Assembly: GCA_963513935.1 (NCBI GenBank)
Contig: OY740768.1
Span: 33,292,216-33,356,215, forward strand
Reading direction: 5' to 3'
From: Aphrophora alni
Lineage: Eukaryota > Arthropoda > Insecta > Hemiptera > Aphrophoridae
Length of the DNA stretch: 64,000 bases
Every line of letters starts with the position of its first letter. Position 1 is the first letter of the stretch. This document shows, piece after piece, positions 25,627-36,800 of the stretch. Both the position numbers and the translations under genes were made by a program. The notes beneath the pieces were generated by a model. That model saw nothing but the letters and a program-made list of their open reading frames with translations, did no database searches and was not told the origin of the DNA.

Positions 25627-26500
25627 TAGTGTATTTCATTACTAGGACCAAAAGTGAAACTTTTCAATACAAACTCAAGTTTAACTTAAGTAGAAAATGG
25701 GGGCGGATCGAAAAGCTTCTTTTAGTCCAAGTGATGAACTATATTTTTCGTTATACTGCAAATAATATAAGAAAACAATTTCACAAAAACTAAAATGTTA
25801 GAACCTCTTTACCTTCAAATCGATGGTAACAGCTTTTTTAACGGGTATTTACAATCGAGAGTATCGGTTATTTTTACAGATGCTTTACAATAATTAATTA
25901 ATTAATTAGTATGAACGAAGTAACAGCTGATGACCTCGACCTCGGGTGATGTTTTTAGGTCCTATGACTAAAAAGAACAACTTTAGCATCTCAATGTATG
26001 TATTGAAAACAGGTGTTTTTGAAGCAGTATGACGAAAAGAACTTTATGCATCCGTTAAAAAAAATCAAATTTTTTGTAACACCAATCGTAAAAAAGCTAT
26101 CAATAATTTTTATGTAAGAGGTAATGCTTGAATTTCTACAACGGTGGACATTTTCAACATCAGCTGTAAGACTAGTCTTTATTATGGTCGGGCTATCTTT
26201 AAACGTTTAAAAATGTACTTATTGTTAAGATAACAGATGTTAAAATAATAGTCCATCAATCAATAAATACAATATTGACTATTTATATGTTTTGCAAAAA
26301 CCTGAATTTAACAGTATTCATAAAACAATACATTTATAACTGAAACATAAAACAATAGTATTGATAAATTGGTTCTTACTTCCATGTATTTTAATGGATC
26401 TTTGGCAAAATTTCGTGGCTTATATCTCGTAAACGAGTAATAATATAAGAAAATATCAAAGAATAAAAAGTCTTAATCACATTCAAATCCAAATTCATCA
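25627..26500 (-). repeat. 870-bp repeat, inverted twin of 2873-3740
   Basis: Reverse complement of the repeat at 2873-3740, with high identity over nearly the whole length and small indels. The internal hairpin block is kept here as well (25652-25737). The two copies lie 22 kb apart in opposite orientation. Such similarity in otherwise decayed surroundings implies a comparatively recent insertion of one or both. No protein is encoded. Confidence 0.8.
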
Positions 26501-29500
26501 TACATAACGGGGATTTCTATGAGAAATGTTAAAGTTGGCAACCATATTGGAAAAAGGCGATCGTATTTTAAAAATTCAAATACGACATTTTATTTCAGAG
26601 GAAAAAATAGGTAAGACCCCCCCCCCATTTGAAGTTTTTTATAGTATAATTTTAAAGATCCCAATGGCAGCCAAGTTAAAAAAGACACTCTGTAAATATA
26701 AAATCAACATAGTTTCGGATTTATAAATCGTTGGACTATTATGTTAACCTGAAAAAATTTAATTTGAAAATATCAGTAATTATAAATATTTTGTTCGAGA
26801 AAAATTTCCCACATTCAGTCAAACAATAACACAAATAACTAAGATACAATAATATAATAATAATTACCACTACTATATTTGTGGTCTAAGATAAAAATAA
26901 GAGTGGTATAGTTAAAAAAAAGAAATGTTACCATGTTTCTCATAAAAAAGAATTAAAACATTGATAATTGTGCATTTTAATGACATAAAAGTAGGGTATA
27001 CTTTAAACGGTCGTTGAAAATCAAAATACCTCTACTTTAAATAAAGCTGAAATTGGTGGTTAAATCTCCACAACAACTGATCACAAGGTCATACGATTGA
27101 AAGTAGGATACACCGTTAGGTTACAGCTCGTGTTTAATTAGTTGACCAGTGTCAACATGGTATTTGCAATTCCTTTTCTTAAATATTTCTGTGACTTCGA
27201 GAGTAGATTTATACTTTTGAAACGTTGTGTTATATTTTACATACAAAAATTTTTACATTAGACATGTTTTCACATGAACATTTCAAAATCAGGCTAATAC
27301 TTCATTTATTAATTTTAAAGGTTTGAATATAATGATATTAAGGTGAAGGTCAGTAACGTGCCTATTCAATTAAAAATTCACAATCTAACACTCTATGAGA
27401 TCGGTTGTGTGGCTAGCACCAATTTTGTCTGATTACTTTCGATTTGAAACTTTCACAGGGTTTATCCAATAATATTTCGTATGAACTAGTCATATGAAAA
27501 TCGAGGCAATTTAAAATCAAATAGCAATTTGAGTGGACGAGTCACTTCAATTATATCTTACACGATCTCTCATGCATATTATATTTCTGGGTAACCAATT
27601 GGAGAATAATTAGATAACATACAGATAAAAAATATAGAAATTACATATCATGCAAAATATAAGCTTCTATTATTTGTTTTATCCTAGAACAAAACCCAAC
27701 ACCATGCAATTACGATAGTCTTTTAGTATCCATTTAATTTATGGTTCTTGTTGGATAATAAAATTCTTTTTAAATAATGTTCACTTACTGTATGTATATA
27801 ATTTTCTATAACGAATTAAACAACAATATACAGACTAGACAATTGAGTTACATGCAGCTTGGATTTACGTCTCCATTTTGTTAATCATGTCTGCTACCAT
27901 TGTAAAAGATTTACTTAACTTTATGTTCCATATCGTTAAATACCATGCATGTTTTCACTACGCAGAGATGTGTATTTAGGTACATCCTATTTATTTAATG
28001 TAATAATTCATATTTCAATCATTTGTAATTTAAATAGCTGTTAATTTAGGCTTTGCATTTGGTATTTTTTTATGATAAGGGCCAAACATCTTTGATATTG
28101 TTTACTCCTTTTACTTTCTTTATATGAGTGGCTACTATTAGATTTATTTGGTTAGCATTGTGAACAAACATCAGAGAAAGCTTATGTAAAGTTATTAAAC
28201 TTTTTATTGGGAGGTACTTACGTTTCTACGAAGATTGTATTCTACGAATTCCATGATGCTAGGCCTATATGTTTATACTGATTTTGTTGTCAGTCAGAAA
28301 ATTTCTTTTAAAAATAGATAAATTAAGGCTTTGATAGTGATTATGATTTTAGACATTTGCATTTCTAAACTATGTAAGCAATGATACCGAGTTTATGTTT
28401 CATTGGACATTACAGATATTGAGAAATACTGAAAGTACCCATTTCAATTAGGTTAAAAATCAAAATTCGAACAAATACTTTCATAGTTGGTGCTTGCGTT
28501 ATCTTCATAGTCCGGAGATTTGTTTTATTTACATGTTTTGATGATCTCTTTTTCATAAATTGCTATGATACTGCTTCCTTTAATAAAAACAAACGTATTT
28601 ACACAATTTATATTAACTTCAGCTAATAATAGGAATTATATTATAATATATATTATATTCTACAATCTATAATATTCAATTAAATATCTCTTTATGAAAT
28701 ATGGCTTTCATGAAAATTGCTGGCCACTCTTGAAGTTAAGGAGTGCTATTCGTAAATATTTTCAATGCTATTTACTTTTGAAATATTCTCTCTTCTCTTC
28801 TATTGCCAAAATAATCTACTTATTTTGTTTTTTTCCAGTCTCATTTTTACATATATTTCCATAGATATATTTCAAATATTAATTTACGTTGCATAATTTG
28901 TATACTATTTTTCTACCCACTGAGACTTGAAATACAAAAATTGTTTTCATTTCAAAGTGTCGTGCCAATTTCTCTCTAACTTTTACATAAACATTTATTT
29001 TATCTTAAAAGTTTACATTTTTCTTTTGTAAACAAAATATCAAGCCTATTTTATACTTTTTACTTTTGTCAAATCGATTATGTAACATACTGTTTTGTAA
29101 TTTATTACAAACAATTAATTTAAAAGGGTTAAAACACAATCAATAACTCACATCTTCCACTGATCATATGTTGGACAGACATCATACTACGTTTATCATC
29201 TCTTAAGATATATCATCTTCCAGAGTCTAGAGGAGACCCACAAAGGAAACCAATTCCACAAGCTTGGGTAGGCTTGATATTCTATTCAACTGTAAACATT
29301 AAATCAACTGACTACCTAACTGTGATTCCTGTAATAACTGTCACAGCCGGAGTATCTATTTCAACTGAGTTCGTGTAATTCAAATCTACTTGGTAAACAA
29401 TGGTTTTACGAAAACAAAATTTGTTTCTACCATTACGTTTTGTCAAAAAGTACTTATAAATGATTATCGTTGAACAATGTACACATTTCATGTAGAAAAG

Positions 29501-29934
29501 ATATTCGATATCTCTTGGAAATAGCAAACACTCAATATCTTGTACACCAATATGGTATGGAGGATGGAAAAAGGACGTTGGTAAAAATGGGTGGAACGTC
29601 TTATTTAAAGAGCGTATATAAATCGCTCTTTCAAAATACCGGCGGCTATAAATATTAATTTTGGAATAATATATCACATGTAAGTCCTACAATAACTCAC
29701 AGTACCAACATGGAATCCTATGATCATTATGTTTGTTTTCTGAAATAAAAATAATTGTAGAATTCCCTATAAAATAATTAAAACTTACTTATTTAAATGA
29801 TCAAATTTATTTTTAAAAAAGAAAGATTTTTTTATCTATGTCACGATCCAAGATCGAGGTCAACTATAGTTGTAAAATGCAATGGGCCACTATTTGAATT
29901 TGTGAACATTTTAAATTTAATGGTCAAGGAATAA
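26501..29934. other. AT-rich DNA, no gene seen
   Basis: Read in six frames with no recognised product. A C homopolymer is at about 26617-26626. A 'tttgaaacgttgtg' block near 27217 is shared with other presumed retroelement ends. The overlapping frames at 29312-29677 (minus) and 29470-29658 (plus) have no motif. Confidence 0.45.
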
Positions 29935-30183
29935 ACCAAGAATAGGTGGCGTAGCAGAACTCAGACTTTTAACTGGGCACGACTATTTGTAGACCTATCT
30001 CCACAGATTCGGCCTCCTAATACCAACTTCTGCCCCCTTGTCGGCAATCAAACCCAAGAATCCAACCGCCTACTTACCTGTGCTGATATCACCCACTCTG
30101 ACTTTACATCAAGGAATCCTCTTGTCAGCACCTACTGGGAAGTAAGGCATCGAATGCCAAGGATGGGTTTGTTGTTAAGGTAA
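29935..30183 (+). other. 82-codon open frame, unidentified; candidate exon
   Basis: Between stops at 29932 and 30181 the plus strand stays open through GC-richer DNA, reading RWRSRTQTFNWARLFVDLSP and later DITHSDFTSRNPLVSTYWEV. There is no ATG at the start. A possible acceptor AG ends at 29945 and a good donor (AAG|GTAAAG) lies at 30180, which would make a 234-nt exon. However, no pyrimidine tract precedes the AG. The protein was not recognised. Either an exon of an unseen gene or a mobile-element remnant. Confidence 0.3.
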
Positions 30184-30489
30184 AGATGATTTTACGAATG
30201 TGGGTTACAAATTTTATTCTACCAATATCTATTCTTTAAACTTTTAAATTAGGTTATCTGTTAGTCGTTTTTACTTTCTTACTATACAGAGTAAGTTATA
30301 TGATGTGTATTAATTTAATGTTGAGTTTTTCTGATTACTTTGTTGGCATATTTTCATCAGGACAATTTGATTCATCATGTCTTTAACTCGAAAATTAATG
30401 TTTGATTAGCTGCAATAAAAAACAAAATTTGTAAAAAAAAAAAAAACACTATTTTCATTTAACTTTGCTTATTATAGACAATAACAACT

Positions 30490-31000
30490 ATAATAAAATT
30501 ATTTAGTCGCCGTTTTTTCAAAAATCTCGGTTCTGGTGTTATTTCTAAAAAAAAAAATACGCAATTGGCTATTGGGCTGTTACAAAGTCGTAATGTCTAT
30601 ACATCGTCTCTACTGATTTCTTTAAATCTCTTTGAGAAACGTAACGATTAATGACACCATCCCGTTTGTTAGATCGCAAGTACGAAAATATTAGGTTAAG
30701 TAATTATTGATAAATAAGAAAAAGAGCCTTGACTGAATTTATTATGATTTTCGTAAAATACAATTCACGGTAAGAACACGTTCATCACACAAGTGAAGCA
30801 AGTACGTTTAAATATATAAATATTTTTCCAAATGGAATTATTGGTCGCCATCTCTCCAAAAATACGGGTATTGAGTTTCGAAAAAAAAACCGACCATGAG
30901 CTGTTATAAAAGACGTTATTTCTCAAAATCGTCTTTACAAATTCCATTCCAATTTTGTTTGATGTAATATGAAGATTTGTAACCCAAATCATTATGAAAA
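30490..31000 (+). repeat. Family A-related dispersed repeat, doubled
   Basis: 30506-30640 and 30840-30990 resemble each other ('gtcgcc', 'tcaaaaatctcgg' / 'tccaaaaatacggg', then a 'gctgtta' block and 'tcgtctctac' / 'tcgtctttac'). Both resemble 61085-61200. The end, 'atatgaagatttg', matches the family A block near 22860. No coding sense. Confidence 0.45.
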
Positions 31001-31211
31001 TGCAAGTAGAATAAATTTATGGTTGAGAAATAATTGTCAAAACCAAAAAGGCCAATGATAAAAGTGAATAATAAACAGCCAATTAGACAGCCTTACAGAA
31101 TGATTCTCACTTTTTTAAATACAACTACCGAAGTGACATTTTGTGAAGAATAGTTTTGTATGGTTTTTATTTGGTTTGGGGAATGTTTGATTGGGAAAGT
31201 TTGTACAATGT

Positions 31212-31396
31212 TTAAAAATGTTGAGTTATGTCCCGCAACGAAGAGATAAATACCACTATTACAGAACTCTCACATCGCAAATGTTGGTTACCTCCCGCAG
31301 CCAGGAGATGACATGCCACTATTAATGTACACTCTCATCGCAAATGTTGGTTACCTCTCGCAACGAAGAGGTAACTTGCCACTATTAACGTGCTCT
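31212..31396. repeat. 62-63-bp tandem repeat, nearly 3 copies
   Basis: Units begin near 31232, 31294 and 31357 with 'cccgcaacgaagag' or variants, followed by 'ccactatta', 'ctctcacatcgcaa' and 'atgttggttacct'. The copies differ by about 10%. GC is higher than in the flanks. No coding product was recognised. Confidence 0.85.
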
Positions 31397-31701
31397 CTGA
31401 ATCCAAAAAATTTTAAATCTACAAAAAGGATATCGATATTTTATTTTTTAAATAAAAGTTAAAAACACATTTACCTTTGGTTTGTTCATTTCTCTCAGTC
31501 CTTCTTTGCTTCTTTTTTATTTTATTTTTGAAGTGATTACGACGTTTCGCCTATTATTCAGACATTTTTAATGCTGTTTCTTTTTTCATTAATTTATTGC
31601 GGGTCACTTGTTCAAAATAAAACACATACTCAGCACATTTAAGAATAACCATGTATGCAACAACACTTAACTTTAACGCTTTAAAATTTTCGAGTTAATG
31701 T

Positions 31702-31789
31702 AGTAAACACATGTGTCCCCGTTCATGTCCTAATCGATACTTTATCGATAGTATCGATTAGGACATGAACGGGGACACACGGGTTTACT
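31702..31789. repeat. 39-bp inverted repeat hairpin with 10-nt loop
   Basis: Arms 31702-31740 and 31751-31789 are complementary with two mismatches. The inner 28 bp (31713-31740 with 31751-31778) pair perfectly. The loop is TTTATCGATA, and ATCGAT occurs in both arms as well. TATCGATA at 31743-31750 is the consensus of the insect DNA-replication-related element bound by DREF. The hairpin is unusually well preserved for this region. It could be a snap-back insertion, the end-joined tips of an inverted-repeat element, or a structured functional site. Confidence 0.9.
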
Positions 31790-33879
31790 GTAGTAATGTT
31801 TACTGTGAAGGACTGTGAGCAGTGAACAAATCAAAGGTATGTAAGTTTATAACTTAACTAATCCAGCAAAGCAATCAATGACAATACAATTTAAAGTGGA
31901 GCCTGAATTTTGATTCACTCTGTACTTCATTTTTAAAGGAATTATTATACAAAGAAACTATCAATTACTTTAGCCTTTCTGATATGAACAATTCCAGTAT
32001 ATTAAATTAATATTCTGTGAAAATAGTTCAACATTAAAAATGTTTCATAAAGGGAATTTAATATAGGATCATAACAGAAAAACTCTGCCTCTTTTTCTTA
32101 CCCTGTCTGTGATACAAGAATAAAACAGTTATTAAACATTGTGCAAAAAAGGCAGCGCAGTATGTATACAATATTGAAAGACAAGAATGTTCATGAGGCT
32201 CTTTTATTAGTTTTTGTTGAGTTATATAGATACCCTGTTATAATTATTCTACATGTTTGTCTTCTATATTAAGCTTATCTTTTAAATATCTTATTTTTCA
32301 ATTATTAATTTTTTGTTTATCCAAATATACAAATATGATATAGATTAATTTCAATATTCACAAAAATTTGATCACTATTTCTTGACTGATCTTCACGTTT
32401 CATGCCTCAGGAAACCGAAAGAGTGATTTTCGACGTCCGTCGTCGTTGTCTGAAGATGATACGATGATAGCAACCATAAAAATGTTAATACAGTTTGGTG
32501 TGGAGGACATAACATAATAATATGTTTGGTGTGGAAGACTATAGTGTGCTCATACAAAACTCTATTATCATTCAAGTAAATCAAATTGAAAACGTCAAAG
32601 TGATGGTCATTTTAAACAGCTTTCAGTTCATATCTTGTGTTTTGTTCGGTTCTATCACGCTAAATTAAATATAAATTAGCAGATTTCAATTATGCACGGA
32701 ATGGTACCAACCTCCACATCTCTACGATGAAAGATATGTTTGTCAAAACTTTAAAACAAACCATAAAATCCCAAGAAAATGTGATATTACGAGACCCAGC
32801 ATTATCCAGTCACTGACAAGGCGAGTGGAGTCTCCATCACATATGTACAAGGAGAAACCAACTTTTGGTCATTACATTTAAAGGATCTGCTTCTATTACA
32901 CTGAATGATGGGTTAAGTACCCTAACGGCTCCCATCAACTTTCATAATCATGTAAAATAATGACGTGTTTTGCTTTCAAAAAATTATAATTGCATTCATT
33001 ATGAGTTGTACTTAGAAAGTTGTTAAGGTTTTATTATGTGATGTTAAATATTCAACCTAAACGAATATAACATGTACGTTTCTTATATCTTATATTTTTA
33101 GTTATAGTAGGACAAAAGTTATAGTATTCTTTAAAGTTACATATCTGTTTTTACATGTTTTATAAATAAACGATCCAATTATATTTCCTTTCATATTTAA
33201 TCCGTAGACACGTAAAAGACTAGAAATACAAGATATTGTTATAATTTCGTCCAAAAATTTAGTTTTCCAACTATCATCGTAGAAATTGATCAAATTCAAA
33301 TTTCGAATTAAAAATTCGTTGCTATCGACGTAAGGAATAAAATATTATACATTAAAATCTGTAGTCTTGTCAACGTTAACGAATGAAAAGAAACACTCTA
33401 TTTTTTAAATATTTTTCTAAAAGATTTTCGTTTCTTCTGCAACGTAACCTCAATTTGAGAAATTAAGATGGCAAAAAATGCTCTCTGTGGTTGACAATAG
33501 AGGGTAAAAACATAACTTATCACGTAAACATTAAATACAGTGACAGCGTTATGCTTTTAATTTGGCAGGGCAGAACAGCAGCTTTTCTAAATGTAAAGCC
33601 AACTACTGTTACTGTGAGCAGAATTACCTTTCACCTTCAATATTTTAATACAATAAATCGTTCTTTTAAACCCAAGATGGTTAGCGGTGACGTAAAATAT
33701 AACCTGAAATGAGACGAAAAAATAAATAATAGCACGGTTACAGTAAACGTGGACCAAACATCACTCACGGGAAGAAATATAAAAAGTTAAGTGTTTTATG
33801 CGTGGCCTGCTCTTAACATTGTGATTGTGATTTAATATTCATTGGGACCACAATCGTGGTTTAATTTAATTATTCTTAT
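31790..33879. other. No gene seen
   Basis: A short direct repeat 'tttggtgtgga' (32494 and 32525) is visible. The moderately GC-rich stretches at 32700-32880 and 33530-33720 were read in all frames. A plus-strand frame at 33491-33712 is open but has no recognised motif. Confidence 0.4.
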
Positions 33880-34060
33880 CGATCTAAGGATAAAACTCTG
33901 GAAACCCTGGACCTAGTTTCATGTAGCCTTGGATTAGATCTCTTCCATCACTCATATCACATCTCACTTGATGAACTCTTGTTATTATACGATTCTGACC
34001 CTATTAGCGTATTCGAGGGCCTTTTGTTTTTATTTATATGTTTTTTTCTTTATTTTTTTT
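33880..34060 (+). repeat. Dispersed repeat, pair with 34920-35180
   Basis: The order of blocks 'ttagatctcttcc', 'gatgaactcttgtt', 'tctgaccctattagcgtatt' and 'cgagggcc', followed by a T-rich tail, parallels 'ttagatcccgtat', 'gaccaactcttgtt', 'tccgacctgacgttaatag' and 'gaaggacagg' at 35030-35140. Old direct repeats of about 180 bp flank the palindrome at 34195-34622. Confidence 0.45.
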
Positions 34061-34194
34061 TTATATGTAGATAATGATCAAGAGGTTGTTAGTCTTTAAG
34101 AAACAAGGAAGGAATAAAATAAACTCTGTAATGCTGACTACCTTATAGTGTGTGGTTTTAATGTGCTTCCTCTCTGTGCGATTTATATTATATT

Positions 34195-34622
34195 CTTTTT
34201 TAACCAATATCACGCATTAAAAATGTTAAAAAACTAACTTTGTAAGTGTTTGGAAGTTTTAGGGGATCACTATAGGTCCAAGATGTAGAAATCTACTTAA
34301 AAAATCTAAATACAAAGGTGGCCACGCGACATATCGTTGAATGCAATCTATTTGTCTATAAACAGTGGTTCAATCTAAACTTAGAGAGATTTTACCTTTC
34401 GAAATCAGAAAGATTAAGTTAGATTTGAGTTAAACTATTTTAAATTTTGGTTCAATCACTGTTTTTCATAAAAATAAATACAGTGTTGAACGATACGTCT
34501 CATGAAAATCTTCGTATAAGTATTTTTTAACTTGACTATAACATCTTGGAACTAGATTGATCTCGAAAATTCCCAAACACTTAAAAAATTAGTTTTTTAT
34601 TGTAACATTTGGTTAAAAAATA
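34195..34622. mobile_element. 430-bp near-palindrome (fold-back element)
   Basis: The left half from 34195 ('ttttttaacca', 'aactttgtaagtgtttgg', 'ccaagatgt', 'tatcgttgaa', 'cagtggttcaatct') is matched in inverse by the right half ending at 34622. The symmetry continues inwards to a centre near 34408 ('cctttcgaaatcagaaag'). Identity of the arms is perhaps 70-75%, so it is old. There is no room for a gene. A MITE or a head-to-head duplicated repeat fits. Confidence 0.7.
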
Positions 34623-34919
34623 ATGTGATATAACATGTGCAAAAAATATATGGGTGGAAGGGACTTTAAAACCAACCTCTATACATAAAAATATTAAAAA
34701 TAAAAAACTGAGGATTAATATTATTTTATTTTTTGGTCAAGTAAAATTCTTGTGAAAACGTTTTGAAAAATAGATCACAATTTATACTTCATTCAATTTT
34801 GTTACTCTATTTCACACCATTAATATAATATTACACCAAAGAACACGCTTTGTTATTAGTCGAAGCTCACATACCAATGCCTTAGATTCTAAGGCTTAGA
34901 ACCTTGTAGTAACTGTTTT

Positions 34920-35180
34920 AAAATCCAGCCACTTTAAAGTAAGATCTCTCAGGGGCTCGCTTAGAGAGTACAGGCTTTGCAATCCCAAAGAGACCTTGCT
35001 GGATATTCACACCTCTTTTGATGTAGTATTGGGTTAGATCCCGTATTTTCTCAAATCGTTTCATCATTCCAATCCGGTCTCTCTTGACCAACTCTTGTTC
35101 TAGTCCGACCTGACGTTAATAGAATATTTGAAGGACAGGAGTCTTTATTTTTTCTTCTACTTTTTGTTTTTTCTTTTCTT
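34920..35180 (+). repeat. Dispersed repeat, partner of 33880-34060
   Basis: See the shared block order described for the partner. This copy extends further upstream with a GC-richer stretch ('aggggctcgcttagagag'). No open frame with a recognised motif is present. Confidence 0.4.
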
Positions 35181-36219
35181 TTCTTTTCGTAAGGCGGTAA
35201 TGACAACATGGAAGAAAAAATATTATTGTTGAAAATAAAATAAAATAAACTGTACATCGTTTGACCTATTTACAGAATACCTACCTACATTTCATGACAA
35301 TTGGTCGGAAGTAACTAAGTAACAAATACACAAACATACAGACGAACCGTCAATTAATCGAAATGAAACATGACTACTTCATTCTATCAGAAACTGATCA
35401 TTTCATAGATTTGCTCTTAAAGTTATTTTGTCACACTAAAATTAAATTTAAGAAAATTGTATCATGATTTATATTATTGCATGTTCCTCTATCCTGTCAT
35501 CACGTTCCCCAGGCTTTAAACCCCACCCCAGTGTTGGGAATGAGCAGTAGGCCGATCTCGGTACAAGTGGGATTATATTGAAGGGTGCGGGTGTTGGAGA
35601 GGTGAACAAAGGATTCGGGAGGAGTACAATACATGTACGACATGACTTGCACCAGTCAATAGCTGATACGAGGACAAGAGTCACATCCATCATCTACCCT
35701 CTGACAACGCCTTGTTAACTAATGTTACTCTATTATAATTTATATGTATTGTTATGACAGCACAGGCTTTTCTTAGCAGTCATTTGTTAAAATGAACATT
35801 TTATCAAACTAGTTGGTCTAATATTACAATTATACAGGAAATGTTACTGTTTCTCCTAGATTTCAAAAAATATGTTTAGGGATAATTTATTAACTTTTTT
35901 CCAGACCAACCTCACAAACCGATACTTCATTTTTAATTTAACAACGTTTAGTTAATAACTTTGTTATGTTTAAAAATATATATAATGTTCGTCCCGAGAA
36001 GAACATAACAATAGAAGAAAGCTGTAAGACTGTCATTTTATAAATTTATTTTCCGGCTATTTCAAAATATATGCTATATTGATACGCCATAATCTCTTAA
36101 AATATATTTGATTTAATATAATAAAGTTTAAATTTAAATATCTTGCTGTTAATGTACCACTACAAAATGCACTAGTGTAAAACAGAATATTAAACAATTA
36201 ACTAATCTTTATTTGAGCA
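35181..36219. other. No gene recognised; GC-richer patch at 35469-35710
   Basis: The patch carries a minus-strand open frame (35469-35693) that reads SAIDWCKSCRTCIVLLPNPL and later TLGWGLKPGERDD. Neither a family nor splice sites were recognised. The remainder is AT-rich. Confidence 0.3.
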
Positions 36220-36800
36220 TAAGAAAAAACTGATGAAAATTCAAATATGAGTTACTAACAATTTTCTCGATGCAAAATACAAATTGGATCTAATGGAAAT
36301 TTCCTCAAGAAGGACAGGAGAACTATGCAGAATACAAATATGAGTTATTGGAAATTCCTAGAGAAAACGGGAAAACTATACAAAATTCAAATGGGATTTA
36401 CTGGATATTTCTTCAAGAGAAGAGAAAAACTATGCAAGATACAAATATGAGATACTGGAAATTCATCGAGAAGAACTGGAAAATTACAGAATTCAAATAG
36501 GATTTACTAGAAATTTCCTCAAGAAGAACAGGAGAACTGTGCAGAATTCAAATGAATTACTGGAAATTCCTCGAAACGAACTGGAAAACTATGAAGAATT
36601 CATATAGAAGCTACTGGAAACGTTATGTAGAAGAACGGAGAACTATATTAAATACAAATAGGAGTAATGGAAATTTCCTCGGCCAGAATGGGAAAACTGT
36701 GCAGAATTCGAAATCGGAGCTACTGGAAATATCCTGGAGAAGAACGAGAGAACTACTTTATACAGAATATAAATGGGAGCTACTGGAAATTTCCTCTAAC
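36220..36800. repeat. 54-bp minisatellite, about 10-11 diverged copies
   Basis: Units contain 'aactatgcagaatac', 'aaatatgagttactggaaat' and 'tcctcgagaagaa', recurring at about 53-54 bp (36321, 36374, 36428 and on). Because 54 is a multiple of three, an apparent open frame (36552-36857, plus) runs through the array. It encodes only degenerate copies of an 18-residue unit and is not regarded as a gene. A displaced pair of units lies at 37560-37665. Confidence 0.88.
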
